A stretch of DNA of 64,000 nucleotides from Mycolicibacterium septicum DSM 44393 (GTDB lineage Bacteria; Actinomycetota; Actinomycetes; Mycobacteriales; Mycobacteriaceae): positions 2,616,744 to 2,680,743 of the forward strand of contig NZ_HG322951.1 of the NCBI RefSeq assembly GCF_000455325.1, given 5' to 3'. The first letter of the stretch is position 1. Each line of letters opens with the position of its first letter. The notes below the pieces were generated by a model, which did no database searches, was not told the DNA's origin, and worked only from the letters and a program-made list of their open reading frames with translations. Both the position numbers and the translations under genes were made by a program. Positions 17,226-26,536 of this stretch are shown here, in pieces.

Positions 17226-18102
17226 CTTCGGCCTCTACCTGCGGATCGGGGTCGCGGGGTGTGCGGGTCGCCAGGACCGACCCGGCGAGGATCAGCGCCA
17301 GCCCGGCGATGTTGTACACGGTCAGCGGCTCGCCGAGCACGACGACGCCGGCGGCCAGCGCAACGGCCGGGTTGATGTAGGTGAACACCAGTGCCCGCGC
17401 ACCCCCGACTTCGCGGATCAACGCGAAGAACACCACGAAGGCCAGCGCGGTGCAGATCACGGCGAGCGCGGCCAGCGCGATGAGCACGCGCCGTGACGGC
17501 ATCTGATCGGGCCAGGTCAGCAGTGCCGGTGTGGTGTAGATCAGTGCCGCGATCGTCAGACACGCCGCGGTCAGCGGGAGGGTGGGCACGTCACCCAGAT
17601 AGCGGGCGGCGATCAGCGGAGCGATGGCGTAACACGTTGCCACCAACAGCACTTCGGCGATCGGCCAGCCGTGCCCGCCTGCCAGTCCGGGGCCGGCGAG
17701 CACGGCCACACCGGCCAGCCCGACCCCAAGTCCCGCGATTCGCTTGGCGCTCAGCCGTTCTCCACCGGTGATCCGGTCGAGAACCGCGGCGATGATCGGG
17801 GCGGTGGCGATCAGCAGGCCCGTCAACGAGCTGCTCAGGTGGCGTTCGGCATCCGAGAGCAGGTACCACGCCGCGATGATCTCGAAGAACGCGAACGCCA
17901 GCACGGGCCGCCAATGCCGCAGCACCGGCGCCCACGCCGCGCGCGACATCACCAGCGGCAACAGCACGGCTGCGCCGACCGCGGTGCGGGCCAGGACCAG
18001 CACGGGTACCGAGACGCCTTCGACGGCGATTTTGATCAGCAGGTACGGGATGCCCCAGATGATGCTCATGGCGCCCAGCAGCAGCCAGCCCCGCACACTC
18101 AC
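17203..18102 (-). CDS. EamA/DMT-family transporter
   Basis: 299 residues, about ten hydrophobic helices in two EamA repeats (residues about 5-135 and 145-280). The first repeat begins SIIWGIPYLLIKIAVEG and the second ends AGVVVLGEPLTVYNIAGLALILAG, the usual family signature. It is probably a metabolite exporter of the inner membrane. GTG start. The tail overlaps the fprB-like gene on the other strand. Substrate unknown. Confidence 0.85.
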   Translation of the reverse strand: MSVRGWLLLGAMSIIWGIPYLLIKIAVEGVSVPVLVLARTAVGAAVLLPLVMSRAAWAPVLRHWRPVLAFAFFEIIAAWYLLSDAERHLSSSLTGLLIATAPIIAAVLDRITGGERLSAKRIAGLGVGLAGVAVLAGPGLAGGHGWPIAEVLLVATCYAIAPLIAARYLGDVPTLPLTAACLTIAALIYTTPALLTWPDQMPSRRVLIALAALAVICTALAFVVFFALIREVGGARALVFTYINPAVALAAGVVVLGEPLTVYNIAGLALILAGSVLATRTPRDPDPQVEAEVSRAGPR

Positions 18103-18147
18103 CCGATCCAGACTACGGATCGCGCGGCACCGGTGTCCCGAACCGCC

Positions 18148-19155
18148 TTATGACGCGGTCAGATCGAGCGCGATGTCGACGAGCATGTCCTCCTGGCCGC
18201 CGACCATGCCGCGGCGACCGGCCTCTTCGAGCAGCGAGCGTGCGTCGACGCCGTAGCGCTCGGCAGCGGCTTCGGCGTGGCGCAGAAAACTCGAGTACAC
18301 CCCGGCATATCCGAGCGTGAGCGTTTCGCGGTCCACCCGGACCGGCCGGTCCTGCAAGGGGCGCACGATGTCGTCGGCGGCATCTTCCAGGGCATGCAGG
18401 TCGCAGGCGTGCCGCCAGCCCAGTTTGTCGGCGGCCGCGACGAACACCTCGAGCGGTGCGTTGCCGGCTCCGGCGCCCATGCCGGTCAGCGACGCGTCGA
18501 CCCGATTGGCGCCGTGCTCGACCGCGACGATCGAATTGGCCACGCCCAGCGACAGATTGTGGTGAGCGTGAATGCCGATCTCGGTGGTGGGGGACAGGAC
18601 GTCGCGGAGCGCATCGACCCGGTCGGCGACATCGCGCATGGTCATGGCGCCACCGGAGTCGACGACGTAAACACATGTGGCTCCGTAGCTTTCCATGAGT
18701 TCGGCCTGACCGGCGAGCTTCGCCGGCGTGGCCATGTGGCTCATCATCAGGAAGCCGACGGTGTCCATACCGAGATCGCGTGCGGCAGCGATGTGCTGGG
18801 CCGAGATGTCGGCTTCGGTGCAGTGGGTGGCCACCCGCACGACGGAGGCGCCGGCGCGGTGGGCGTCCTTGAGGTTGTGCACGCTGCCGATCCCGGGCAA
18901 CAACAGCGTCGCGACCCGGGCGTTGCGTACGGCCGCGGCGACCGCTTCGATCCACTCCAGGTCGGTGTGCGCCCCGAAGCCATAGATGCAGCTCGATCCT
19001 CCGAGACCGTCGCCGTGGGCGACCTCGATGGAATCCACTCCGGCGGCGTCAAGCGCGGCGGCGATGGTGGTCACCTGGTCGAGGCTGTACTGGTGGCGCA
19101 CTGCGTGCATGCCGTCGCGCAGCGTGACGTCGCTGACGTACAAGTCGTGAATCAT
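18148..19155 (-). CDS. dmpG: 4-hydroxy-2-oxovalerate aldolase
   Basis: 335 residues, HMGL-fold class II aldolase. [14 protein letters not shown] contains the catalytic Arg13 and metal ligand Asp14; [11 protein letters not shown] supplies His196 and His198. It splits 4-hydroxy-2-oxovalerate (or a homologue) to pyruvate and acetaldehyde, which is channelled to the acylating dehydrogenase encoded just upstream, with which its start overlaps by 4 bp. This is the last step of catechol-type meta-cleavage pathways. Confidence 0.93.
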   Translation of the reverse strand: MIHDLYVSDVTLRDGMHAVRHQYSLDQVTTIAAALDAAGVDSIEVAHGDGLGGSSCIYGFGAHTDLEWIEAVAAAVRNARVATLLLPGIGSVHNLKDAHRAGASVVRVATHCTEADISAQHIAAARDLGMDTVGFLMMSHMATPAKLAGQAELMESYGATCVYVVDSGGAMTMRDVADRVDALRDVLSPTTEIGIHAHHNLSLGVANSIVAVEHGANRVDASLTGMGAGAGNAPLEVFVAAADKLGWRHACDLHALEDAADDIVRPLQDRPVRVDRETLTLGYAGVYSSFLRHAEAAAERYGVDARSLLEEAGRRGMVGGQEDMLVDIALDLTAS

Positions 19156-20093
19156 GATGGTGTGATGGCACTTTCGGAGGCGGCGATGCGTTCGGCGGTT
19201 GCTTTGGCGGCCGAGGTCATGATGTCGAGATTGCCTGCATAGGCGGGCAGGTAATGCGCGGCGCCGGTGACTTCGAGCATCACGGTCACCCGGGTCCCGC
19301 TGAACTTTCCGGTTTCCGGGATGTACAGAGGCCGTGCGGCACTGAACGTCTCGAATTGAACGCGTTGTTTGAGCCGGTATCCGGGCACGTAGCTGCTGAC
19401 CCTGTCGGCCATGGCCACGACGTCGTTCTCGATGGTGTGCGGATCGGCGTCACCATCGACGAGGCAGTACACGGTGTTGCGCATCAGGACCGGCGGGTCG
19501 GCCGGGTTGAGGATCATCACCGCCTTGCTCCGCTGTGCGCCGCCGACGATGTGCAGTGCCGCAGAGGTGGTTTCGGTGAACTCGTCGATGTTGGCGCGAG
19601 TTCCCGGACCTGCCGACCGCGACGAGATGGACGAGATGATCTCGGCGTACGACACGATGCCCGCTTGCGCGACGGCGGCCACGATCGGCACAGTGGCCTG
19701 TCCGCCGCAGGTCACCATGTTGAGGTTGGGCGCGTCGATATGCTCCTCGATGTTCACCACCGGCACGCAGTAGGGGCCGACGGCGGCCGGGGTGAGATCG
19801 ATCATCCGGACTCCGTGATCGGCCAGCCGGGCCCAGTTGGCGCGGTGAGCGCCTGCTGAGGTGGCGTCGAAAACCAGTTTGACGCCGGCGAATTCGGGCA
19901 TCGCGAGCAGTCCGTCGACGCCGTCGGCTGTGGTGGGCACCCCGAGGCGGGCCGCGCGCGCCAGACCGTCGGACTGCGGGTCGATGCCGGCCATGGCGGC
20001 CACGGCCAGCGGCCCGTCGCTGCGCAGGATCTTGATCATCAGATCCGTGCCGATGTTGCCCGAGCCGACGATGGCGACCGGATAGCGGCTCAT
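19152..20093 (-). CDS. mhpF: Acetaldehyde dehydrogenase (acetylating)
   Basis: 313 residues. The NAD-binding [14 protein letters not shown] is at the N-terminus and the catalytic Cys129 in NMVTCGGQA. It converts acetaldehyde plus CoA and NAD to acetyl-CoA, normally in a complex with the aldolase that follows. It overlaps the TetR stop by 4 bp and the aldolase start by 4 bp, making TetR-dehydrogenase-aldolase one operon. Confidence 0.93.
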   Translation of the reverse strand: MSRYPVAIVGSGNIGTDLMIKILRSDGPLAVAAMAGIDPQSDGLARAARLGVPTTADGVDGLLAMPEFAGVKLVFDATSAGAHRANWARLADHGVRMIDLTPAAVGPYCVPVVNIEEHIDAPNLNMVTCGGQATVPIVAAVAQAGIVSYAEIISSISSRSAGPGTRANIDEFTETTSAALHIVGGAQRSKAVMILNPADPPVLMRNTVYCLVDGDADPHTIENDVVAMADRVSSYVPGYRLKQRVQFETFSAARPLYIPETGKFSGTRVTVMLEVTGAAHYLPAYAGNLDIMTSAAKATAERIAASESAITPS

Positions 20094-20740
20094 CGGCTGT
20101 CCCGATCGTTGACCAGGCGACGGGCCGCCTCGATCACGTTGCGCGCGTGCAATTCGAACAATGCGATGAGATCCACCGAATCGCCTCCGATCTCCTTGGC
20201 GATGAACAGTCCGTCGGCGCCCGCGATCGTGTAGGTGGCCAGCTGGTGGACCTGGGCGTCACTCAGGTCCGGCGCCCAGTCCAGGATTGTGTCGACGAGT
20301 TGGTTGTACGCCTGAGCGCGTGCCTGCAGGAACATGGCCCGGGCGCGTGACTCGACGGGACGGCGCTCCAGGGCGAGCATGAGCCCGAGCCGGATGAAGT
20401 CGGGGGATTCGACCAACGCCTTGGCGACGTTTGCGCCGAATGCGGTCGCTCGCTCTTCGGCGGTCCCGTCGGCCGGCACCTGCCAGGCTGCCAGCCAGGT
20501 CCCGAAGCTGCGCTCGATCACCGCCGCGATCAGGTCGTCCTTGTCCTTGAAATGCCAGTAGATCGAGCTGGCCGGTAACCCGCACTTCTTGCTGACCAGC
20601 GCGATGCTGGTGCCTTCATACCCGCGCTCGGCGGCGATCTCGGTGGCGGCGTCGAGGATCCGTTCCCGCGACTGCTCGCCATCGAGGCGGCGACGGCGCG
20701 GCTTGGGCTGCTCATCAGGGGGCATCAGGACTCCCGTCAT
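20090..20740 (-). CDS. TetR family regulator of the meta-cleavage cluster
   Basis: About 216 residues. A basic leader ([20 protein letters not shown]) runs into the helix-turn-helix [20 protein letters not shown], followed by a ligand domain. I chose the ATG at 20740 because AGAAGGA lies just upstream; the ORF itself opens at 20821. It sits between the two arms of the aromatic-ring cluster, and two palindromes lie directly upstream. It is probably an autorepressor that also controls the hydroxylase operon and is relieved by a pathway intermediate. Confidence 0.88.
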   Translation of the reverse strand: MTGVLMPPDEQPKPRRRRLDGEQSRERILDAATEIAAERGYEGTSIALVSKKCGLPASSIYWHFKDKDDLIAAVIERSFGTWLAAWQVPADGTAEERATAFGANVAKALVESPDFIRLGLMLALERRPVESRARAMFLQARAQAYNQLVDTILDWAPDLSDAQVHQLATYTIAGADGLFIAKEIGGDSVDLIALFELHARNVIEAARRLVNDRDSR

Positions 20741-20755
20741 TTTCCTTCTTGACTC

Positions 20756-20791
20756 TGTAGTGATCACTACATTACCGTAGCGATCACTACA
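20756..20791. promoter_or_regulatory. Tandem TetR operators
   Basis: TGTAGTGATCACTACA at 20756-20771 is a perfect 16-bp palindrome. CGTAGCGATCACTACA at 20776-20791 is the same element with two changes. The repeats are 20 bp apart, centre to centre. They fill the gap between the TetR start (20740) and the hydroxylase start (20823), so binding would block both promoters. Confidence 0.75.
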
Positions 20792-20822
20792 GGACAACCC
20801 TCGATGACGAGATGAGGCCACC

Positions 20823-22397
20823 GTGACTGCAGACCTCTACGACGTGGCGGTGATCGGCTATGGGCCCACCGGCGCCACCGCGGCGAACCTGTTGGGCCGA
20901 CAAGGTTTGAAAGTGCTCGTCATCGAGCGTGATCCAGACGTATACGGCAGGGCCCGGGCAATCAGTACCGATGAAGAGGTGCTGCGCATCTGGCAGTCGG
21001 TCGGCCTGGCGGACCGACTGCAGCAGGACATGCTGCCGGACCGGCCCGCGGCGTTCGTCGATGCCGACGGCGTGCCTTTCATCGAGACGACGATCTTCGC
21101 GCGAGGTTCGGGCCACCCGGCTCAACAATTCCTCTACCAGCCCGCGGCCGACCATGTCCTGCGCGAGGGGGTGGAGCGCTTCGACACCGTCGAGGTGCTG
21201 CTCGAACACGAATGTCTGCGCGTGCTGTCCCGATCGGATCACGTCGAGCTGATGCTCGCGGACCTTCGCACCGACACGTTCAAGAGGGTGCGGGCTTCCT
21301 ATGTCATCGCCGCCGACGGCGGATCGTCCCCGACGCGTGGGCAATTGGGCATCGGGTACTCGGGCAACACCTACGCCGAACGATGGGTCGTCATCGACAC
21401 CAAGGTGCTCACCGAATGGGATGCCCACGACCGGCTCCGATTCCACTGCAACCCGGACCGTCCCACCGTCGACTGTCCGACACCGCTGGGGCACCACCGG
21501 TGGGAGTACCCGGACCGGGCGGGTGAGGACGAGCAGAAACTGGTCAGCGAACCCGAGGTCTGGAAGGTGCTGGAGGATCAGGGCATCACTCGCGAGAACG
21601 TCGAGATCCTTCGGGCCGTGGTCTACAGCCACCATGTCCGGGTTGCCGACCGCTGGCGGGTCGGCCGCATCTTCCTGGCCGGCGACGCCGCGCACGCCAT
21701 GCCGCCGTGGATCGGCCAGGGCATGTCGGCCGGGGTGCGCGATGCGGCCAACCTGTGCTGGAAGCTCGCCGCGGTGCTGGCCGGCCGGGCGCCCGATGCC
21801 CTCCTGAATTCCTATGAGGCAGAACGCAAACCACACGTCGTCGAAGTAACCCGCCGCGCCTGTCTCGTCGGCCGAGTGATCACCGAGCGCAACCGCGTGA
21901 TCGCCGCCGTCCGTAACCACACCCTCCGGGCGCTGACCAAGCTGCCCGGAGTGCTGCGCGGCGGTCAAAAGCTCTACTGGATCCCGGACGCGCGCTACGG
22001 CGAGGGGTTCTTCGCCCGGCCCGGAAAAGACGCGGCCGGCTGGCAGATCCCACAACCGTGGGTCATCGACGACGCGGGCGCGACGGCCCGCTTGGACGAC
22101 GTGGTGGCCGGGCGATGGACGGTGCTGCACACCGGAGTCACCCCTGCGGGCGTGCGAGCCTGGACCGAGCTGGGCGTGCCTGCCATCGCGTTGGCCGGTC
22201 CCGGGGACGCCGCGGGGCCCGGAGCGGTCCGCGACATCGACGGCACGCTCATCGCCTGGCTGCAGCAGAAGAAGGCCGCAGCCGTCGTGCTGCGCCCCGA
22301 CGGATTCATCTACGCCGCAGCCGAATCCGGGCAGCGGCTACCCGCACCACCGGCCGGCTACGAGCTGGCACCGACCAGAACTGGAGCTCACACATGA
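20823..22397 (+). CDS. MhpA-like FAD-dependent aromatic hydroxylase
   Basis: 524 residues of the class A flavoprotein monooxygenase family. VAVIGYGPTGATAANLLGRQ at the N-terminus binds FAD ADP; the DG motif is in VIAADGGSSPTRGQLGI; GDAAHAMPPWIGQGMSAG is the FAD ribityl motif. It would hydroxylate a phenol to a catechol using NAD(P)H. The C-terminal thioredoxin-like domain of the PheA/MhpA branch follows. GTG start, with GATGAGG upstream. It is the first gene of the plus-strand operon and overlaps the hydrolase by 4 bp. Confidence 0.88.
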   Translation: MTADLYDVAVIGYGPTGATAANLLGRQGLKVLVIERDPDVYGRARAISTDEEVLRIWQSVGLADRLQQDMLPDRPAAFVDADGVPFIETTIFARGSGHPAQQFLYQPAADHVLREGVERFDTVEVLLEHECLRVLSRSDHVELMLADLRTDTFKRVRASYVIAADGGSSPTRGQLGIGYSGNTYAERWVVIDTKVLTEWDAHDRLRFHCNPDRPTVDCPTPLGHHRWEYPDRAGEDEQKLVSEPEVWKVLEDQGITRENVEILRAVVYSHHVRVADRWRVGRIFLAGDAAHAMPPWIGQGMSAGVRDAANLCWKLAAVLAGRAPDALLNSYEAERKPHVVEVTRRACLVGRVITERNRVIAAVRNHTLRALTKLPGVLRGGQKLYWIPDARYGEGFFARPGKDAAGWQIPQPWVIDDAGATARLDDVVAGRWTVLHTGVTPAGVRAWTELGVPAIALAGPGDAAGPGAVRDIDGTLIAWLQQKKAAAVVLRPDGFIYAAAESGQRLPAPPAGYELAPTRTGAHT

Positions 22398-23269
22398 CCA
22401 CCACCGCACTCACCGAGCACACCGTGACAGTCGCGGGCCGGGCCATCTTCTACGCCGAAGCCGGCACCGGACCCGCGGTGGTCATGCTGCACGGCGGCGG
22501 CCCCGGCGCCTCGGGGGTGTCCAACTACGGCCGCAACATCGACGCTCTCGCCGCACATTTCCGGGTCATCGTGCCGGATATGCCCGGCTATGGGCGCTCG
22601 GCCAAGGGAGTCGACAAGGACGATCCGTTCGGTTTCCTCGCCGACATGATCCGTGGCCTGCTCGACGAACTGGGCATCGAGACAGCGCATCTGATCGGAA
22701 ACTCCTACGGCGGCGCAGCGGCATTGCGGTTGGCGCTGGATACCCCGCACCGCGTCGGCAAGCTGGTGCTCATGGGCCCCGGCGGCATCGGCACCACACG
22801 CGCGCTGCCGACCGCAGGTCTGAACAGTCTGCTGGCCTACTACACCGGCGACGGCCCGAGCCGCGAGAAGCTGGGCGCCTTCATTCGCAATTACCTGGTG
22901 TACGACGGCAGTTCGGTGCCCGACGAGCTGATCGACCTGCGGTACCGGGCGTCCATCGATCCCGAGGTGATCGCCGAGCCACCGTTGACCCGGCCGTCGG
23001 GGCCGAAGGCCTTGCGCACGCTTTGGCGCATGGACCTCACCCGCGACAGCCGGCTCAAGCACCTGCAGACCCCCACGCTGGTCCTGTGGGGCCGCGACGA
23101 CAAGGTGAACCGGCCGGCCGGCGGCCCGATGCTGCTCAACGCCATGCCGAACGCCGAACTCGTGATGACCTCGCACACGGGCCACTGGATGCAGTGGGAA
23201 CGCTCCGAGTTCTTCAATGAACTCGTCACCGAGTTCCTCGGCCAGACCTCGAAGCTCGCTCATGCCTAG
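22394..23269 (+). CDS. Meta-cleavage C-C bond hydrolase (MhpC/BphD type)
   Basis: 291 residues, alpha/beta hydrolase. The nucleophile Ser104 is in GNSYGG, the acid in LWGRDDKV and the base His in HTGHWMQWE; HGGGPGASG near residue 33 is the oxyanion motif of the family. It hydrolyses a vinylogous diketone ring-cleavage product to a dienoate and an acid. The ATG overlaps the hydroxylase stop. Confidence 0.9.
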   Translation: MTTTALTEHTVTVAGRAIFYAEAGTGPAVVMLHGGGPGASGVSNYGRNIDALAAHFRVIVPDMPGYGRSAKGVDKDDPFGFLADMIRGLLDELGIETAHLIGNSYGGAAALRLALDTPHRVGKLVLMGPGGIGTTRALPTAGLNSLLAYYTGDGPSREKLGAFIRNYLVYDGSSVPDELIDLRYRASIDPEVIAEPPLTRPSGPKALRTLWRMDLTRDSRLKHLQTPTLVLWGRDDKVNRPAGGPMLLNAMPNAELVMTSHTGHWMQWERSEFFNELVTEFLGQTSKLAHA

Positions 23270-24263
23270 CGTGTTCGGCAATGTCCGCCTCGGCTACGTC
23301 GTCATCGAAACCGAGAAGTTCGCCGATTGGCGGCGTTTCGGCCGCGACGGGGTCGGCCTCCACGTCGACGACGCACTGCCCGATGTCCTTCGGTTCCGGC
23401 TCGACGAGAATCAGTGCCGGTTTCTGCTGCAACGTGGACCGGCCGAGGACGTCACGGCGCTCGGGTGGCAGCTCGACGATCACGACACGTTCGACGACAT
23501 CGTCGGACGTGTCGTGCGGCACGGCGTGCCGGTCAGCGAGGGAAGTGCGGAAGAGGCCGCCCTGCGTGGGGTGGAGCGGCTCGTGCGGTTTCCTGGCCCC
23601 AACGGGTTGACGCAGGAGATCTTCACCCGCGCCCGCCCTGCCGTCACACCACTGCGGATGACCGCGCGCGGTGGTTTCGTGACCGGTGACTGCGGTATCG
23701 GGCACGTCGCGATCACCACGAAGAAGCCGCAACAGATGCGGGGCTACTACAACACCGTGTTCGATGCTCGACTGTCCGATTTCATCGACGAGACGATCAG
23801 CGGCGTCAAGGTCAAGATCCGGTTCCTGCGGGTCAACCAGCGCCACCACTCGGTGGCCATCGCCTCGGTGAACCGCCTGCCCGTCAACCCGATCCGCACC
23901 CGCGTCCAGCACCTCAACATCCAGGTCGCCGACCTCGACGATATGACCACGTCCTACCAGCGGATCAAGGAACTCGGTTTCAGTATGGCGCTGGGAGTCG
24001 GGCAGCACACCAACGATCGGGAACTGTCCTATTACGCGATGACCCCATCAGGGTTTGAATGGGAGGTGGGGTGGAACCCTCTGGTCGTCGACGAGACGAC
24101 CTGGAAGCCCACCACCCACCAGGGCATCAGCATCTGGGGCCACTCCCCGGAAGGGCAGACGATCATCGACAAGCTCGCCCAGTTCAAGACCGGCGCCCGC
24201 TCCGTGCTGCGGCGCGAGGACAGCGTCGCACCGCTGGCCGGTGCCGGTATCGCCGACCGCTAG
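23262..24263 (+). CDS. Type I extradiol dioxygenase
   Basis: 333 residues, two VOC modules: a degenerate N-terminal one and a catalytic C-terminal one. The iron ligands are His148 (CGIGHVAITT), His217 (VQHLNIQV) and Glu268 (SGFEWEVGW); His195 in QRHHSVAIA is the active-site acid-base. It cleaves a catechol at the meta position. I start at the ATG at 23262, overlapping the hydrolase end by 8 bp; the ORF extends back to 23217 only as a shadow. The precise catechol is unknown. Confidence 0.9.
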   Translation: MPSVFGNVRLGYVVIETEKFADWRRFGRDGVGLHVDDALPDVLRFRLDENQCRFLLQRGPAEDVTALGWQLDDHDTFDDIVGRVVRHGVPVSEGSAEEAALRGVERLVRFPGPNGLTQEIFTRARPAVTPLRMTARGGFVTGDCGIGHVAITTKKPQQMRGYYNTVFDARLSDFIDETISGVKVKIRFLRVNQRHHSVAIASVNRLPVNPIRTRVQHLNIQVADLDDMTTSYQRIKELGFSMALGVGQHTNDRELSYYAMTPSGFEWEVGWNPLVVDETTWKPTTHQGISIWGHSPEGQTIIDKLAQFKTGARSVLRREDSVAPLAGAGIADR

Positions 24264-24274
24264 GGAGGAAGACC

Positions 24275-25306
24275 ATGAACCGAATCGACACCCATCACCA
24301 CATGATTCCGGCCGACTATCGAAAGACGTTGCAGAAGGCGGGGATCGATGAAGCCGGCGGCCGCGCCTTGCCGGATTGGAGTCCGGAGGCCTCGTTGCAG
24401 ACCATGGCTGAACTCGATATCGCCACCGCGATTCTGTCGGTGTCGACGCCGGGCACCACCTTTCTGCCGAATGCGTCCGACGCCACGGCGCTGGCCATCG
24501 ACCTCAACGACTATGGAGCAGAGGTGTTCGCCTCGCAGTCGGATCGGTTCGGTTTCTTCGCCACGCTTCCCATGCCGCACGTCGAAGCTGCGACAACAGA
24601 GGCCATCCGTGCGCTCGACACACTCGGTGCCGACGGAGTCGTCCTGCTGGCCAACAACGCCGGCACCTACCTCGGACAGGATGGACAGGACGAATTGTGG
24701 GCTGCGCTCGACGTCCGGTCCGCCGTGGTCTTCATCCATCCGGCCGACCTTCCGGCGCCGACGGTGCCCGGTGTCCCACCGTTCGCCGCGGACTTTCTCC
24801 TCGACACCACGCGTGCTGCCTACCTGTTGGTACGCAATGGTATCCGGCGTAAGTACCCGAACATCAAGTTCATCCTCAGCCACGCCGGCGGGTTCGTACC
24901 GTATGCCTCGCACCGCATGGCGGTGGCAATCATGGCGGATACCGGCCGCAGTCCGGCCGACATCCTCGACGACTTCGCGAGTTTCTACTTCGACACCGCG
25001 CTGTCGTCGAGTGCCGCGGCGCTACCCACCCTGCTCGCGTTCGCCAAACCCGGCCACATCACCTTCGGTTCCGATTGGCCGTTCGCCCCGCTGCCCGCGA
25101 GCCAGCTGTTCGCCGCGGGCCTGGACACCTACGACGGGCTCGATGCCGCTGCCCGCCAGGCGATCAACCGCGACAACGCGCTGGCGCTGTTCCCGCGGCT
25201 CGGCACCGCCCCGGCGGCTCCGGCGCCCTCACCGCTGGATCAGGTGCGGCATCAGGCCACCCGGGCGGTGATGCGCGGAGTCGCCCGCCTCATCAACGCG
25301 AGATGA
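24275..25306 (+). CDS. ACMSD-like amidohydrolase, probable aromatic-acid decarboxylase
   Basis: 343 residues of the amidohydrolase-2 family. Metal ligands: IDTHHHMIP (His7, His9), FIHPAD, SHAGGFVPY and FGSDWPFAP. The overall layout recalls 6-methylsalicylate and gamma-resorcylate decarboxylases, which remove CO2 from a phenolic acid without cofactor. It is the fourth gene of the operon, 11 bp after the dioxygenase, with GGGAGGAAG upstream. In this setting it may act before hydroxylation. Hydrolase activity cannot be excluded. Confidence 0.8.
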   Translation: MNRIDTHHHMIPADYRKTLQKAGIDEAGGRALPDWSPEASLQTMAELDIATAILSVSTPGTTFLPNASDATALAIDLNDYGAEVFASQSDRFGFFATLPMPHVEAATTEAIRALDTLGADGVVLLANNAGTYLGQDGQDELWAALDVRSAVVFIHPADLPAPTVPGVPPFAADFLLDTTRAAYLLVRNGIRRKYPNIKFILSHAGGFVPYASHRMAVAIMADTGRSPADILDDFASFYFDTALSSSAAALPTLLAFAKPGHITFGSDWPFAPLPASQLFAAGLDTYDGLDAAARQAINRDNALALFPRLGTAPAAPAPSPLDQVRHQATRAVMRGVARLINAR

Positions 25307-25318
25307 GCCCTGCTGGAA

Positions 25319-25380
25319 CACCGAAACTGAAGCCAGGGACAAAATCGGCGCTGATTCTGTCCCTGGCTTCAGTTTCGGTG
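25319..25380. terminator. Long hairpin between convergent genes
   Basis: Arms 25319-25341 and 25358-25380 pair perfectly over 23 bp; a single A/C mismatch is followed by four more pairs and a 6-base loop (GGCGCT). It lies between the decarboxylase (plus) and the acyl-CoA dehydrogenase (minus), so it can terminate both. There is no clear T-tract, as is common in mycobacteria. Confidence 0.8.
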
Positions 25381-25393
25381 CGGTCTCACGGTT

Positions 25394-26536
25394 TCAGGCC
25401 CGGGTCAGCTCCGCGTAGCGGGCGACGTGGTAATCGGTTGAGCCGAACTCGTACTGCACCGCGGTGAGCCGCTTGAAGTAGTGACCGATCGCCAGTTCCT
25501 CGGTCATGCCCATGCCGCCGTGCAACTGCACGGAGTTCTGCCCGACGAAGCGCGCGGCCCGTCCGATGGTGGCCTTGGCCGCCGATACCGCCTTGGCCCG
25601 TTGTGCGGGTTCGGCATCGAGGTTCAGTACGGCGAGATAGACCGCGGCCGAAGCCTGTTCGACCTCCATGTGCATATCCACCATCCGGTGCTGCAACGCC
25701 TGGAAGCTACCGATGGGCAGGCCGAACTGCTGGCGCTGTTTGCAGTACTCGACCGTGTCGGCCAGCACCTTGCGCATTCCGCCGACGGCCTCGGCGCACA
25801 CCGCCGCCGCCCCCTCGTCACGGGCCAGGTCCAGCGACGGCCAGGCCTGACCCTCGGTCCCCAACAACGCCCCGGCGGGCAACCGGACGTCGGAGAACGT
25901 CAGGTCCGACGCCCTGCGGTCGTCCACTGTGCGATACGGGTGCGCGGTGAATCCCGTTATCAACGAGGTGATGTCGACCAGGAACAGGGAGATCCCGTCG
26001 GTGTCGGCGCGTTCCCCCGAGGTACGCGCGGTCACCAGCAGGTGGGTGGCCAGCGGTGCGTCGACGACCATCACCTTGGCGCCGTCGAGCACCCACTCGT
26101 CGCCGTCTCGGCGCGCGGTGGTGGACACGTCGCGCCAGTTGTCCCCGGAAGTCGGCTCGGTGGCCGCCAAGGCGACGATGGCCGAACCCGCCACGATATC
26201 TTCCAGCAGTGCAGCGGCGGCCTTGTCGCCGGATCGGTGCAGCAGGCCGCCGGCGACCACCACGGTGTCCACGAACGGCTCGATCACCAGGGCGTGGCCC
26301 AAAGCCTCGGCGATGACCATGGTTTCGACCGGCCCGCCGCCGATGCCGCCGGCCTCCTCGGGCAGGGTGGCGCCCAGGATTCCCAGTTCGTCGGCGAAGC
26401 CGCGCCAGATCTCGGGCTGCCAGCCGGGGCCGGTCTTGGCCGCGGCGCGGCTCGACGCCAGGTCGTAGCGGCTGGCCAGGAACTTGGTCAGCCCGTCGCG
26501 CAGCAGTTCCTGTTCGTTGGTCAGGTTGAAGTCCAT
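25394..26536 (-). CDS. Acyl-CoA dehydrogenase, small-subunit type
   Basis: 380 residues of the PimD-like branch. MDFNLTNEQELLRDGLTKFL opens the alpha domain, LAATEPTSGDN is the altered flavin loop (usual TEPGAGSD is degraded), and QLHGGMGMTEELAIGHYFKR is the C-terminal signature. Such genes usually pair with a second dehydrogenase to form an alpha2beta2 enzyme acting on bulky or cyclic acyl-CoA. Its ATG directly follows the TAG of the upstream large-subunit gene (TAGATG). Confidence 0.88.
   Translation of the reverse strand: MDFNLTNEQELLRDGLTKFLASRYDLASSRAAAKTGPGWQPEIWRGFADELGILGATLPEEAGGIGGGPVETMVIAEALGHALVIEPFVDTVVVAGGLLHRSGDKAAAALLEDIVAGSAIVALAATEPTSGDNWRDVSTTARRDGDEWVLDGAKVMVVDAPLATHLLVTARTSGERADTDGISLFLVDITSLITGFTAHPYRTVDDRRASDLTFSDVRLPAGALLGTEGQAWPSLDLARDEGAAAVCAEAVGGMRKVLADTVEYCKQRQQFGLPIGSFQALQHRMVDMHMEVEQASAAVYLAVLNLDAEPAQRAKAVSAAKATIGRAARFVGQNSVQLHGGMGMTEELAIGHYFKRLTAVQYEFGSTDYHVARYAELTRA

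Noticed and set aside
18277..19242. Long open plus-strand frame opposite the aldolase gene
   Set aside because: It is typical of high-GC antisense shadow, rich in His/Gly/Val, with no recognisable domain; the aldolase on the other strand has complete catalytic motifs.
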